Shown: positions 25,097-33,042 of the stretch, in pieces
Layout: every line of letters starts with the position of its first letter
Numbering within the stretch: position 1 is the stretch's first letter
From: Candidatus Prevotella equi
Lineage (GTDB): Bacteria; Bacteroidota; Bacteroidia; Bacteroidales; Bacteroidaceae
Length of the DNA: 35,686 bases
Direction of reading: 5' to 3'
Assembly: GCA_018065145.1 (NCBI GenBank)
Contig: JAGHTW010000156.1
Location: 1-35,686 of the forward strand
Notes under the pieces: model-generated
Database searches by the model: none
What the model saw: only the letters and a program-made list of their open reading frames with translations
Told to the model about the DNA's origin: nothing
Program-made: the position numbers and the translations under genes

Positions 25097-26507
25097 CCTT
25101 AGGCCAATTGATAAGAAACAGCGTGTCGGTTGCTCGTGTGAATGCTGTGTATAGCCAGTGAATGTAATCAGGAGTCAGCATGTCATCCGTCATATATCCC
25201 TGGTCAACATATACGTGACTCCACTGACCGCCCTGTGCCTTGTGGCATGTCACGGCATAGGCAAACTTTACTTGCAGGGCTGTGTAGTACGTGTCCTTGC
25301 GGAACTCTCGCATTCTATCCTCTTTTCGTGGAATGTGCATATAATCCTCCATCACACCTTCATACAAGCGTTGTTGCTGTTCCGTTGTCAGTGCCGGCGC
25401 TTCTGTCTGTAGCGTGTCAAGGATGGCAGTCAACTGCATCTCGTGGTCATCATAGTCAGGAAACTGCAGCGTAAGGTCGGCAAAGGTAAAGCCGTACATC
25501 TCTCTCATGCTGCGCACCTTACGCACCAATGCCACATCACCGTTGGCTATGAAGAGCCCCAAGCCCGTGTCTTCATCAAGATAGTGATTCTTTACAATCA
25601 TCAGTCTGTCACCAGAGGACAGCATATCCTCGTGGTCCAATACACGCGCACGTATTCCATTATTATATATTGTCGCTGTCTTGTTGCTTCGTGTTATCAC
25701 GATGGTATCGTCAATACCTACGCGGTGATAACTGTCTTCCAGCGATTCTATTATCTCATTGCCAGGCATGATGCGTATATCCGCAAAGCCGTTGAAGGAA
25801 ATCTGCGGCAGTTGCGTTGCCTCGTCGTGGGTTATGAGATGGCGTATCATCGTAGCGTTCCAAAGTATGCCCGATGTCTTGCCTTGACGCAGTACTTCGT
25901 TAAGGTCACATTCGAAGACTTTCAGTCCGTAACACTCCATCGTGAAAGCCCGAAGCGCAGGTGCTTCCTCTTCGCCTACTGGTGGTAATTGGGCGGTATC
26001 GCCGATGAGCATCAGGCGACAGTTGCGTCCGGAATATACATACGTCACAAGGTCGTCAATCACTCCGCCGCCATTGCCGCGGAACATCGGCATTCCTTCG
26101 CGTTCTATCTGCGGTTCGGTGCTTATCATTGAGGCCTCGTCAACGACAAACAACGTATCGGTGTGCAGATTGACGTCAAGATTAAAGTCGCCAATGACGC
26201 TCTTCTGCCTGTAAATCTTACGGTGTATCGTAGCCGCTGGCATGTTACTGTTCAGCGATAGAACCTTTGCCGCTCTGCCTGTAGGGGCAAGCAATACTAC
26301 CTTCTGCTTCAGTCCAACCAGTGTCTGCACCATTGCCGATACCAACGATGTCTTACCCGTACCGGCAGAACCACGCAGTATCATTGCAGGCATGCTTTCG
26401 CGACAGGCAAGAAACGAGGCGAAAACGTTTAGTGCCCCTTGCTGGTCGGCTGTGGGAGTGAAGCCGAAGCGCTGCACTATCATCTGTTTGAACTCCGTAG
26501 TAGTCAT
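25071..26507 (-). CDS. SF1 DNA helicase, RecD/Dda-like
   Basis: A 478-residue ATP-dependent DNA helicase of superfamily 1B. Visible motifs are Walker A LRGSAGTGKTSLVSAMV (~44), FVVDEASMIS (motif II, ~118), LMLIGDTAQLPPVGEEE (motif III, ~160), and the UvrD-like C-terminal pair YAVTCHKAQGGQWSHVYVDQ (~420) and WLYTAFTRATDTLFLINW (~450). It is shorter than RecD of RecBCD and closer in size to Dda-type helicases; a repair or replication role is inferred. The last seven residues and the stop codon are encoded by the tandem AT-rich repeat. It has its own promoter and is probably cotranscribed with the dehydrogenase downstream. Confidence 0.9.
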   Translation of the reverse strand: MTTTEFKQMIVQRFGFTPTADQQGALNVFASFLACRESMPAMILRGSAGTGKTSLVSAMVQTLVGLKQKVVLLAPTGRAAKVLSLNSNMPAATIHRKIYRQKSVIGDFNLDVNLHTDTLFVVDEASMISTEPQIEREGMPMFRGNGGGVIDDLVTYVYSGRNCRLMLIGDTAQLPPVGEEEAPALRAFTMECYGLKVFECDLNEVLRQGKTSGILWNATMIRHLITHDEATQLPQISFNGFADIRIMPGNEIIESLEDSYHRVGIDDTIVITRSNKTATIYNNGIRARVLDHEDMLSSGDRLMIVKNHYLDEDTGLGLFIANGDVALVRKVRSMREMYGFTFADLTLQFPDYDDHEMQLTAILDTLQTEAPALTTEQQQRLYEGVMEDYMHIPRKEDRMREFRKDTYYTALQVKFAYAVTCHKAQGGQWSHVYVDQGYMTDDMLTPDYIHWLYTAFTRATDTLFLINWPKEQINKLAN

Positions 26508-26534
26508 TGAGGTTTGGGCTTTTTTCGAGAAAAA

Positions 26535-26566
26535 TTTGCGGTAATGAATAACTTTTTGTAACTTTG
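26535..26566 (+). promoter_or_regulatory. Promoter for the DUF3822-rsmD-dnaG unit
   Basis: TTTG at 26535-26538, a 20-bp spacer and TAACTTTG at 26559-26566, followed by CAA. The start should lie near 26573, leaving a leader of about 90 nt. Confidence 0.85.
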
Positions 26567-26605
26567 CAACTGCAAGAAGGTATGCAATGCATCAGCAAAC
26601 TTCTG

Positions 26606-26636
26606 CAAAATTAACTTTTTATTTTGATATAACAAA
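26606..26636 (-). promoter_or_regulatory. Promoter for the helicase-dehydrogenase unit
   Basis: On the - strand TTTG (26633-26636), a 19-bp spacer and TAATTTTG (26606-26613), followed by CAG. Transcription should start near 26600 and run leftward through the promoter of the divergent gene. Confidence 0.8.
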
Positions 26637-26664
26637 GAAAACGTAATATAATTTTAGGCGTTCA

Positions 26665-27441
26665 ATGGCAAATAAAGTATCGGGAAATACTATAATAATA
26701 CGTGCGGGACAGGGCACTTTGTCTTTCCTTTGCGGAGAAGAATATCACCAGTATCCTGTGAAAAGCGGCATGTCTATCTCTGCTAATCTTCGTGAGGCGT
26801 TCAGGGAGCAACCGTATCTGCAACAGCCTATTGCGAAGGCTATACTGAAGGTTACGACACCTGTGGTGCTGATACCAAAGGAGGATTATCTTGATACAGC
26901 TGATTTTGATGCCGACGCTATGTATAGCTATGTGTTGACAGGACACAAAGGCGAGGTGAAAATCATTAAGGAACTGCCAGAACTGGAGGCGGTGGCATTG
27001 TTCTCGGTGAATAGCGACTTGCAGATGGTGGTGGGAGACAATAGCCACGATGTGGAGGTGGAGAATGTGATGCTGCCTGTATGGAAGCATTTCTACAGTA
27101 ACTATTACCAGATGGGACAGAGACGTAAGATGTTCTGTTATTTCCATGACAGGCAGATGGATATATGCAGCTTTGAGCAGCGACGCCTTAAGTACGCCAA
27201 TGTCTTTGATGCACAGCATGCTCACGATGCTCTCTATTACATGTTGTTCGTGTGGAAGCAGTTGGGTATGAATCAAACGGAGGACGACCTTTATGTCATA
27301 GGCGATATGCCGCATAAGGACTGGTTGATGGAGAGACTGAAAGCGTATCTCTCACGTGTGCATGAGATTGATCCAAAGGCGTCACTCAATCGTTCGCCAT
27401 TGGCAGAAATAGAATCTATGCCGTTTGATTTGATGGTGTGA
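26665..27441 (+). CDS. DUF3822 family protein
   Basis: A 258-residue cytoplasmic protein with no signal peptide or membrane segment. The sequence, including KVTTPVVLIPKEDYLDTADF near residue 70 and LYYMLFVWKQLGMNQTEDDL near 190, and its placement directly before rsmD match the DUF3822 family as I know it from Bacteroidetes. That family has an actin/ASKHA-like appearance but no established function that I can name. rsmD begins 28 bp downstream, so a link to ribosome assembly or rRNA modification is possible (inference from position only). Confidence 0.8.
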   Translation: MANKVSGNTIIIRAGQGTLSFLCGEEYHQYPVKSGMSISANLREAFREQPYLQQPIAKAILKVTTPVVLIPKEDYLDTADFDADAMYSYVLTGHKGEVKIIKELPELEAVALFSVNSDLQMVVGDNSHDVEVENVMLPVWKHFYSNYYQMGQRRKMFCYFHDRQMDICSFEQRRLKYANVFDAQHAHDALYYMLFVWKQLGMNQTEDDLYVIGDMPHKDWLMERLKAYLSRVHEIDPKASLNRSPLAEIESMPFDLMV

Positions 27442-27469
27442 TAAGGGTTAGAGGTTAAAGTTTAATGGT

Positions 27470-27994
27470 ATGAGAATCATTACAGGTCAATATAAGGGTA
27501 GGCATTTTGAGGTGCCACGTTCATTTAAGGCGCGTCCTACAACGGACTTTGCAAAAGAGAATATCTTCAATGTCATGATGGGATACATCGACTTTGAGGA
27601 TGCTACGGCGTTGGACCTCTTCGCCGGTACGGGAAGTATCAGCCTTGAACTTCTGTCAAGAGGCTGCGGCGATGTAGTCAGCGTGGAGATGGATCGTGAC
27701 CATGCAAGCTTCATTCGTCAGTGCGTGGAGAAACTCGGCACGGAGAATCATACATTGATAAGGAGTGATGTGTTCCGATTCCTAAAGTCATGCAAGCGAC
27801 AGTTTGACTTCGTCTTTGCAGATCCACCATACGCCTTGCCTAACCTTGCAGATATACCAGACCTTGCCTTACCACTGTTAAAGGAAGAAGGCGTGTTCGT
27901 ACTTGAACATGGCAAACAGTATGATTTCTCTAACCATCCTCGCTTTAAGGAACATCGTGCATACGGTAGTGTGAACTTTAGTATCTTTCAATAA
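27470..27994 (+). CDS. rsmD: 16S rRNA (guanine(966)-N2)-methyltransferase
   Basis: Methylates G966 of 16S rRNA (E. coli numbering) using SAM during 30S assembly. The 174-residue protein shows the RsmD opening MRIITGQYKGRHFEVP and RPTTDFAKENIFNVM, SAM motif I ALDLFAGTGSISLELLSRG (~46) and the catalytic N6/N2 methyltransferase motif FVFADPPYALP (~115). Length is typical. It lies between DUF3822 and dnaG with short gaps (28 and 6 bp), indicating one operon. Confidence 0.95.
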   Translation: MRIITGQYKGRHFEVPRSFKARPTTDFAKENIFNVMMGYIDFEDATALDLFAGTGSISLELLSRGCGDVVSVEMDRDHASFIRQCVEKLGTENHTLIRSDVFRFLKSCKRQFDFVFADPPYALPNLADIPDLALPLLKEEGVFVLEHGKQYDFSNHPRFKEHRAYGSVNFSIFQ

Positions 27995-28000
27995 CTCACT

Positions 28001-30079
28001 ATGATAGATCGCCCAACCATAGAACGAATAAAAGACGCTTCGGATATCGTTGATGTCGTTTCGGAGTTTGTGTCGCTTAAGAAAGTAGGCACAAACTATC
28101 GTGGTTTGTGCCCTTTCCATAACGACCATTCACCTTCGTTCTATGTCTCTCCAACACGAAGGACATGTCATTGCTTTGTCTGCGGAGAAGGAGGAGACTC
28201 TGTCGGTTTCATCATGAAGCATGAGCAGTTGACATATCCCGATGCGCTGCGATGGCTTGCCAACCGCTATCACATAGAGATACAAGAGAAGCAGATGACC
28301 GATGAGCAACGAAAGGAGCAGTCCGAGCGCGAGGCGATGTTCATAGTCAATGAGTGGGCGGCAGATTATTTTAGCGATATACTACATAACGATATTGACG
28401 GTAGGGCAATAGGCATGCAGTATTTCCGTCAACGAGGCATAAGGGACGATATCATTGAGAAGTTCCGTCTTGGCTTCTGCCTTGCTGACAAGCAGGCAAT
28501 GTCAAAGACTGCTCTTGCCAAAGGCTATAAGGATGAGTATCTTATAAAGACAGGACTATGCTATCAGCGTGACTCTTCCAAAGAACTGATAGACCGCTTT
28601 GCTGGTCGTGCCATGTTCCCATGGATAGGAGTCAGCGGTAAGGTGGTGGCGTTCGGCGGACGTGTGCTTGACTCGCGTACAAAGGGTGTAAACCAGAAGT
28701 ATGTCAACTCTCCTGACTCTGATATATACCATAAGGATCATGAACTCTATGGTATCTTCCAGGCGAAGAAGGCAATAGCAAAGGAGAACTGCGTATATAT
28801 GGTGGAGGGATATACAGATGTTATATCCATGCATCAGTGCGGAATAGAGAATGTGGTGGCAAACTCCGGTACGGCGCTCTCTGAACATCAGATACATATA
28901 CTGCATCGCTTCACTCCAAACATCGTGCTGCTGTATGATGGCGACGCCGCTGGAATCAAAGCAGCATTGCGTGGTACCGACATGCTTTTGAAGGAAGGAA
29001 TGAACGTGAAGGTACTGCTGTTGCCTGACGGTGATGATCCTGATTCGTTTGCTAAGAAACATAACGTAGAGGAATTCAAACAGTACATAGAGGAACATCA
29101 AACGGACTTCATTGAGTTCAAGACACGCGTAATGCTTGAGGGCGTAACCGACCCGATAAAGCGAAGTGAAGCGATATCAAGTATCATACAGAGCGTTAGC
29201 GTTATTGGAGATCCTATTATCCGTGCTACATATATGCAGGCTTGTTCGCAGCGCTTGGGTATGGATGAGCAGACGCTTACTGCCAAGCTAAACGAGAACA
29301 TACGTAACTATCGTGACGAGCAACGCAAGGAAGAAGCACGACGTCAGCGACAGGAACAGCAGAACACTGTGGCGCAAGGATATGATGACATGCCTCCGCC
29401 AGATGCTTTCTTGCCTGATGATGCCTTTACTCCTTCGTCAGGAACGGCGCAAACGACGGGTAGTCAGCAGTCGCAGCAAACGGTTAGAAAGACTCCGAAG
29501 CAGACTGTGGAGTCGGTTTCGGACATACTGCTGAAGTTTATCATACGATTTGGTAATGTTACCATATTCCGAGACCTTGAAGCAGAAGATGGTTCGCTCG
29601 TTTCGCTCACACTTGCGCAGTATGTATCTATGGACTTGTCGGAGGATAACCTGCAGTTCTCCATCCCAATATATAATAAGGTGTTGGAAGAAGCAACAGA
29701 GTTGGAACCGGCAAAGGAAAAGAAAGATGACGAAGAAGAACAAACCGAAGAGGGCGTGATAAGCGAAAAGTACTTTACGCTGCATCCTGATTACGAAATC
29801 TCATCACTGTCCATAAAGCTTACGGCTGACACCGTGTTGCTGTCAAAGAGCATGCAGGTGAAGTATAGTGAGGACATGTTGAGAGAGAAGATAAAACATC
29901 TTCTGCTTGACTTCCGAAAAGAATACATAAACGTCAAACTAAAGCAGTTGGAAAAAGATATCGCCCTTGCATCAGGTGACCCTGATAAGCAGATGTCGTT
30001 AATGGCGGAACTGCAGCAGACGCAGAAGATACGCAACGCTATAGCAAAGAGAATAGGTAGCAGCATTGTTGCAAGTTAA
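28001..30079 (+). CDS. dnaG: DNA primase
   Basis: Synthesises RNA primers at the replication fork. The 692-residue protein carries a CHC2 zinc-binding domain (residues ~38-66, CPFHNDHSPSF then CHCFVCGEGGDSVGF). The Toprim catalytic core follows, with MVEGYTDVISMHQCGIENVV (~267), NSGTALSEHQ (~288) and LLYDGDAAGIKAALRG (~310); the acidic residues are present. A Gln/Glu/Pro-rich low-complexity linker (~440-510) precedes the C-terminal helicase-interaction region. The start is 6 bp after rsmD. No hairpin terminator was seen directly after the stop codon; the next gene has its own promoter. Confidence 0.96.
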   Translation: MIDRPTIERIKDASDIVDVVSEFVSLKKVGTNYRGLCPFHNDHSPSFYVSPTRRTCHCFVCGEGGDSVGFIMKHEQLTYPDALRWLANRYHIEIQEKQMTDEQRKEQSEREAMFIVNEWAADYFSDILHNDIDGRAIGMQYFRQRGIRDDIIEKFRLGFCLADKQAMSKTALAKGYKDEYLIKTGLCYQRDSSKELIDRFAGRAMFPWIGVSGKVVAFGGRVLDSRTKGVNQKYVNSPDSDIYHKDHELYGIFQAKKAIAKENCVYMVEGYTDVISMHQCGIENVVANSGTALSEHQIHILHRFTPNIVLLYDGDAAGIKAALRGTDMLLKEGMNVKVLLLPDGDDPDSFAKKHNVEEFKQYIEEHQTDFIEFKTRVMLEGVTDPIKRSEAISSIIQSVSVIGDPIIRATYMQACSQRLGMDEQTLTAKLNENIRNYRDEQRKEEARRQRQEQQNTVAQGYDDMPPPDAFLPDDAFTPSSGTAQTTGSQQSQQTVRKTPKQTVESVSDILLKFIIRFGNVTIFRDLEAEDGSLVSLTLAQYVSMDLSEDNLQFSIPIYNKVLEEATELEPAKEKKDDEEEQTEEGVISEKYFTLHPDYEISSLSIKLTADTVLLSKSMQVKYSEDMLREKIKHLLLDFRKEYINVKLKQLEKDIALASGDPDKQMSLMAELQQTQKIRNAIAKRIGSSIVAS

Positions 30080-30087
30080 TGTTGGTT

Positions 30088-30130
30088 TAGGGAATTTCCC
30101 TTTCGCATTAGGGAAAAACCTTTTGCAAAC
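30088..30130 (+). promoter_or_regulatory. Pair of TAGGGAWWWWCC direct repeats (locus B)
   Basis: Copies begin at 30088 (TAGGGAATTTCCCTTTCG) and 30109 (TAGGGAAAAACCTTTTGC), 21 bp apart. The second starts exactly 36 bp before TAATTTTG at 30145, the same geometry as at 20823/20859. The first copy contains the 11-bp palindrome GGGAATTTCCC. Probable operator for an unidentified regulator. Confidence 0.7.
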
Positions 30131-30152
30131 AAAGAAAGATGATGTAATTTTG
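30122..30152 (+). promoter_or_regulatory. Promoter for the gene at 30185
   Basis: TTTG at 30122-30125 (inside the second TAGGG repeat), a 19-bp spacer and TAATTTTG at 30145-30152, followed by CAC. The leader is about 25 nt. Confidence 0.85.
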
Positions 30153-30184
30153 CACTCAACAAAACCACTTAACAATTCATCATT

Positions 30185-31132
30185 ATGAAAAAATATCTCT
30201 TTACACTCGTTTCTCTTTTTGCTATCATCGCAAGTGCAAATGCTATGTCTTATTCTCAGGCAAGGGATGAGGCTCTCTTCCTTACAGATAAGATGGCGTA
30301 TGAGCTTAATCTCAATGAACAGCAGTACGAAGCTGCGTACGAGATAAACCTTGACTACCTCATGAGCATCAATACGGCAGATGACCTCTATGGCGTATAT
30401 TGGAATCACCGTAATATTGACTTGAGACATATTCTCTTCGATTGGCAATACACAGCTTTCTGTGCAGCAACATATTTCTTCCGCCCAGTATATTGGAACG
30501 CAGGATATTGGCACTTTGGAGTGTATGCGCACTATCCACATCGTACCGTATTCTACTTCAACCGCCCTGTATGCTATAGCTCTTATCGCGGTGGACACAG
30601 CTGGCGCCACAATGGAGGAGTATCATATTACGAGCGTCGCGTAGAGATTTATCACGGTCGTGGCACTCATGTAGGAATGCGTGAGTCATACCGCAGTGGT
30701 CGTGATACATATCGTAGCAACAATAGTCGTGAGTCATACCGCAGTGGTAGTCGCGAGTCATATCGTAGCAACAGCAATCGCGAGTCATATCGTAGCAGTG
30801 GTCGTGATACATACCGTAGTAATACTACAGGCAGTTATCGTGAAAACAATGAAAGCTATCGTGGCAATGTTACAGGTCGCCCAAGCAGCACTCGCATAAC
30901 TGTTGATCGCAATAATGGTTCTGGCGCTTCACGTCCATCAATGAGTTCCAGCGCTTCACGTCCTTCAATGAGTGGTGGTGCTTCACGTCCATCTATGAGT
31001 TCCAGCGCTTCACGCCCTTCAATGAGTGGTGGTGCTTCACGCCCTTCAATGGGTAATGCAGGTGGTTCACGTGCTGGTGGTATGTCACATGGTGGTAATG
31101 TGGGAATGTCACATGGTGGCGCTCGACGCTAA
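30185..31132 (+). CDS. Secreted Arg/Ser/Tyr repeat protein, tail GMSHGGARR
   Basis: A 315-residue protein of unknown function. A signal peptide spans residues 1-~20 (ends SANA). A short helical stretch (KMAYELNLNEQQYEAAYEIN, ~39) faintly recalls Spy/CpxP LTxxQ segments. Residues ~80-145 are rich in Tyr, Trp, His and Phe. Residues ~160-225 repeat (R/G)ESYRS and RDTYRS units. Residues ~248-292 contain five 9-residue units of ASRPSMSxx. The end is GMSHGGARR, matching the tail of the protein at 20895-21920. Arg-rich aromatic repeats suggest binding to polyanions or surfaces (inference). It probably heads a transcript with the HdeD-like gene and trxB, since the gaps are 23 and 26 bp. Confidence 0.78.
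   Translation: MKKYLFTLVSLFAIIASANAMSYSQARDEALFLTDKMAYELNLNEQQYEAAYEINLDYLMSINTADDLYGVYWNHRNIDLRHILFDWQYTAFCAATYFFRPVYWNAGYWHFGVYAHYPHRTVFYFNRPVCYSSYRGGHSWRHNGGVSYYERRVEIYHGRGTHVGMRESYRSGRDTYRSNNSRESYRSGSRESYRSNSNRESYRSSGRDTYRSNTTGSYRENNESYRGNVTGRPSSTRITVDRNNGSGASRPSMSSSASRPSMSGGASRPSMSSSASRPSMSGGASRPSMGNAGGSRAGGMSHGGNVGMSHGGARR
30926..31060 (+). repeat. Five-copy 27-bp in-frame coding repeat
   Basis: Units begin at 30926, 30953, 30980, 31007 and 31034, each opening GCTTCACGYCC. Endings alternate between AGTTCCAGC and AGTGGTGGT, so the array is a 54-bp doublet duplicated. Every unit keeps frame (ASRPSMSSS / ASRPSMSGG), so copy-number changes would alter length without breaking the gene. Confidence 0.9.
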
Positions 31133-31155
31133 AAACAGATAAAACTTAAAAAGAT

Positions 31156-31818
31156 ATGAAAATAATTCACTACAGTATTTTTCGCGCTCTCTGCTCAATA
31201 GCAGTGGGCGCATTACTCGTGAAGTATCGCCAGGATATGGTAACATGGATGACGATGCTCATTGGTGCACTATTCTTCTTCTCTGGACTAATAGCCGTCA
31301 TCATGGCCTTTGCTCGTAAGCGTGCCGAGGCTAAGTTGTTCAGGGCAATGCAAGAGTATGAAGGCGCAGATGATGCCGCACCACGCAAGGCAAAACTTAG
31401 TAGCGGTTCTGTAGTAGCAGGATGCGGTAGTATGCTGCTTGGCATTATTCTTGCCGCAATGCCACAGACGTTCGTTGACTTCTTGGTTTATATCCTTGCT
31501 GCATTCCTTATACTTGGAGCCGTACAGCAATTCTTTACACTTGCAACGGCGCGTCATTACGGTGCCGTAGGATTCACGTGGTGGGTAATGCCAGCATTGC
31601 TTTTTGCAGCAGGTTGCGTGGCTGTGTTCAAACCAAGTGTCATAGCTTCATTCCCATTGCTCTTCATCGGTTGCGCTATGATTGTATATGGCGTGATAGA
31701 ATGTGCCAATGCATTGAAGACAAGAAATAATCGTAAGCAAGCAGAGACAAACTTTAACCTCAATGGCAAGCCAGACTTCTCTGATGCAGAAGAAGTGTCA
31801 TACGAAGAAGTGAAATAG
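31156..31818 (+). CDS. HdeD/DUF308-family inner membrane protein
   Basis: A 220-residue integral membrane protein with about six hydrophobic segments: roughly residues 8-24, 31-50, 88-105, 108-130, 141-157 and 162-182. The paired-helix architecture, with Gly/Ala-rich segments such as IFRALCSIAVGALLV and LIGALFFFSGLIAVIMAF, matches the DUF308/HdeD family. Its best-known member takes part in acid resistance in E. coli; the function here is unproven. The C-terminal ~40 residues are polar and acidic, probably cytoplasmic. It lies 23 bp after the repeat protein gene and 26 bp before trxB. Confidence 0.8.
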   Translation: MKIIHYSIFRALCSIAVGALLVKYRQDMVTWMTMLIGALFFFSGLIAVIMAFARKRAEAKLFRAMQEYEGADDAAPRKAKLSSGSVVAGCGSMLLGIILAAMPQTFVDFLVYILAAFLILGAVQQFFTLATARHYGAVGFTWWVMPALLFAAGCVAVFKPSVIASFPLLFIGCAMIVYGVIECANALKTRNNRKQAETNFNLNGKPDFSDAEEVSYEEVK

Positions 31819-31844
31819 TGTAAACAATAAACTATAATATAACA

Positions 31845-32798
31845 ATGATGAATACAAAATGTTTGATTATCGGCAGTGGTCCTGCGGGATACACAGCAGC
31901 CATATATGCAGGAAGAGCAAACCTCTCTCCTGTAGAATATTGTGGTCCTCAGATGGGTGGACAGTTGACACAGACAACAGAGATAGAGAACTTCCCTGGT
32001 TATCCTCAGGGCGTTGACGCCAATCAGATGATGATGGAGATACGCGAGCAAGCAGAGCGTTTCGGTGCTGACATTCGCGATGGAGAGATAACGTCAATAG
32101 ATTTCTCAAAACGTCCATACGTAGCAACAGACGAGAACGGTGAACAAATCACTGCCGACACCATAATTATAGCTACTGGTGCGAAGGCAAAATATCTTGG
32201 ACTGCCGGACGAAGAGAAATATAACGGCATGGGAGTAAGTGCGTGTGCTACATGCGACGGATTCTTCTATCGCAAGAAAGTAACCGCCGTTGTAGGCGGT
32301 GGCGATACGGCATGCGAGGATGCGTTGTATCTTTCCAATCTTTGCAAGAAGGTATATCTCGTGGTGCGCAAGAATTATCTACGTGCGTCAGAGATAATGC
32401 AGCAGCGTGTGCGCGAAGCAGAGAATATAGAAATTCTCTTTGAGCACAATGCTATAGGACTTTACGGTGAGAACGGCGTAGAAGGAATGCATCTCGTAAA
32501 GCGTAAAGGTGAGGCAGACGAGGAACAGTACGACGTTGCTATCGACGGATTCTTCCTTGCCATAGGTCACAAACCTGTGACAGACATCTTCGCCAATGAT
32601 ATAGCCCTTGATGAGATGGGATATATCCGTACCGTAGGCAAGACACAGCAGGTTATGAAGGCTGGCACAGAAGAAATATTACCAGGTGTTTTTGCTGCCG
32701 GAGATGTATGCGATCCAACATATCGTCAGGCTATCGTAGCATCGGGAAGTGGATGTAAAGCCGCCCTTGATGCAGAGAAATACCTGCAGACGATATAA
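31845..32798 (+). CDS. trxB: Thioredoxin-disulfide reductase
   Basis: Flavoenzyme that passes electrons from NADPH through FAD and a redox-active disulfide to thioredoxin; cytoplasmic. The 317-residue protein has the FAD-binding IIGSGPAGYTAAIYAGRANL (~7), the active-site VSACATCDGFFYRKK (~131, CxxC), the NADPH-binding VVGGGDTACEDALYLSNLC (~150) and the C-terminal FAD motif VFAAGDVCDPTYRQAIVASG (~287). Length is typical. Two adjacent ATG codons (31845, 31848) are possible starts. It probably shares a transcript with the two genes upstream. Confidence 0.96.
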   Translation: MMNTKCLIIGSGPAGYTAAIYAGRANLSPVEYCGPQMGGQLTQTTEIENFPGYPQGVDANQMMMEIREQAERFGADIRDGEITSIDFSKRPYVATDENGEQITADTIIIATGAKAKYLGLPDEEKYNGMGVSACATCDGFFYRKKVTAVVGGGDTACEDALYLSNLCKKVYLVVRKNYLRASEIMQQRVREAENIEILFEHNAIGLYGENGVEGMHLVKRKGEADEEQYDVAIDGFFLAIGHKPVTDIFANDIALDEMGYIRTVGKTQQVMKAGTEEILPGVFAAGDVCDPTYRQAIVASGSGCKAALDAEKYLQTI

Positions 32799-32813
32799 AA
32801 ATATTATCGGAAA

Positions 32814-32845
32814 TTTGGTAGTTACAGAAAAAAGTATTACCTTTG
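32814..32845 (+). promoter_or_regulatory. Promoter for tRNA-Leu
   Basis: TTTG at 32814-32817, a 20-bp spacer and TACCTTTG at 32838-32845 followed by CAC. It sits between the trxB stop and the tRNA. Confidence 0.85.
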
Positions 32846-32890
32846 CACCGCAAAACGGGGATTATCCTCATGCGTAACAACTACCAAACA

Positions 32891-32972
32891 GCCCCGATGG
32901 CGGAATTGGTAGACGCGTTGGTCTCAAACACCAATATCGCAAGATGTACCGGTTCGAGTCCGGTTCGGGGCA
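32891..32972 (+). tRNA. tRNA-Leu, anticodon CAA
   Basis: The acceptor arm GCCCCGA pairs with TCGGGGC; the discriminator is A (32972). The anticodon stem TTGGT/ACCAA encloses the loop CTCAAAC, giving anticodon CAA at 32925-32927, which reads UUG. A long variable arm of the class II type and a T arm (ACCGG TTCGAGT CCGGT) are present. The 3' CCA is not encoded. It has its own promoter and a strong terminator. Confidence 0.96.
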
Positions 32973-32980
32973 CATAAAAA

Positions 32981-33021
32981 ATGCTGACATCCGATTATTT
33001 TAGGATGTCAGCATTTTTTTT
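32981..33021. terminator. Strong bidirectional terminator after tRNA-Leu
   Basis: Perfect 12-bp arms (32981-32992 and 33003-33014) around a 10-nt AT-rich loop are flanked by an A run on the left and eight T residues on the right. It can stop both the tRNA transcript and the leftward polysaccharide operon. Confidence 0.92.
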
Positions 33022-33042
33022 GACCTATAGGTCAGATTTTTT
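33021..33042 (+). terminator. Second short hairpin, palindrome TGACCTATAGGTCA
   Basis: A perfect 14-bp palindrome (33021-33034) is followed by GA and a T run (33037-33042). It works as a backup terminator for rightward transcription and touches the stop codon of the export lipoprotein gene. As a bare palindrome it could also be a protein site, but its place after a terminator favours termination. Confidence 0.55.

Noticed and set aside
26662..27315. 217-codon open frame on the - strand opposite DUF3822
   Set aside because: The product has His/Ile/Leu-rich shadow composition and no family resemblance, and the + strand gene fits its operon context.
30926..31060. 27-bp repeats as CRISPR or intergenic repeats
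   Set aside because: They lie in frame within a coding sequence and encode a regular ASRPSMSxx protein repeat.
33021..33034. TGACCTATAGGTCA palindrome as a repressor operator
   Set aside because: It follows a strong terminator, is itself trailed by a T run and is not near any promoter I can see; termination is the simpler reading.
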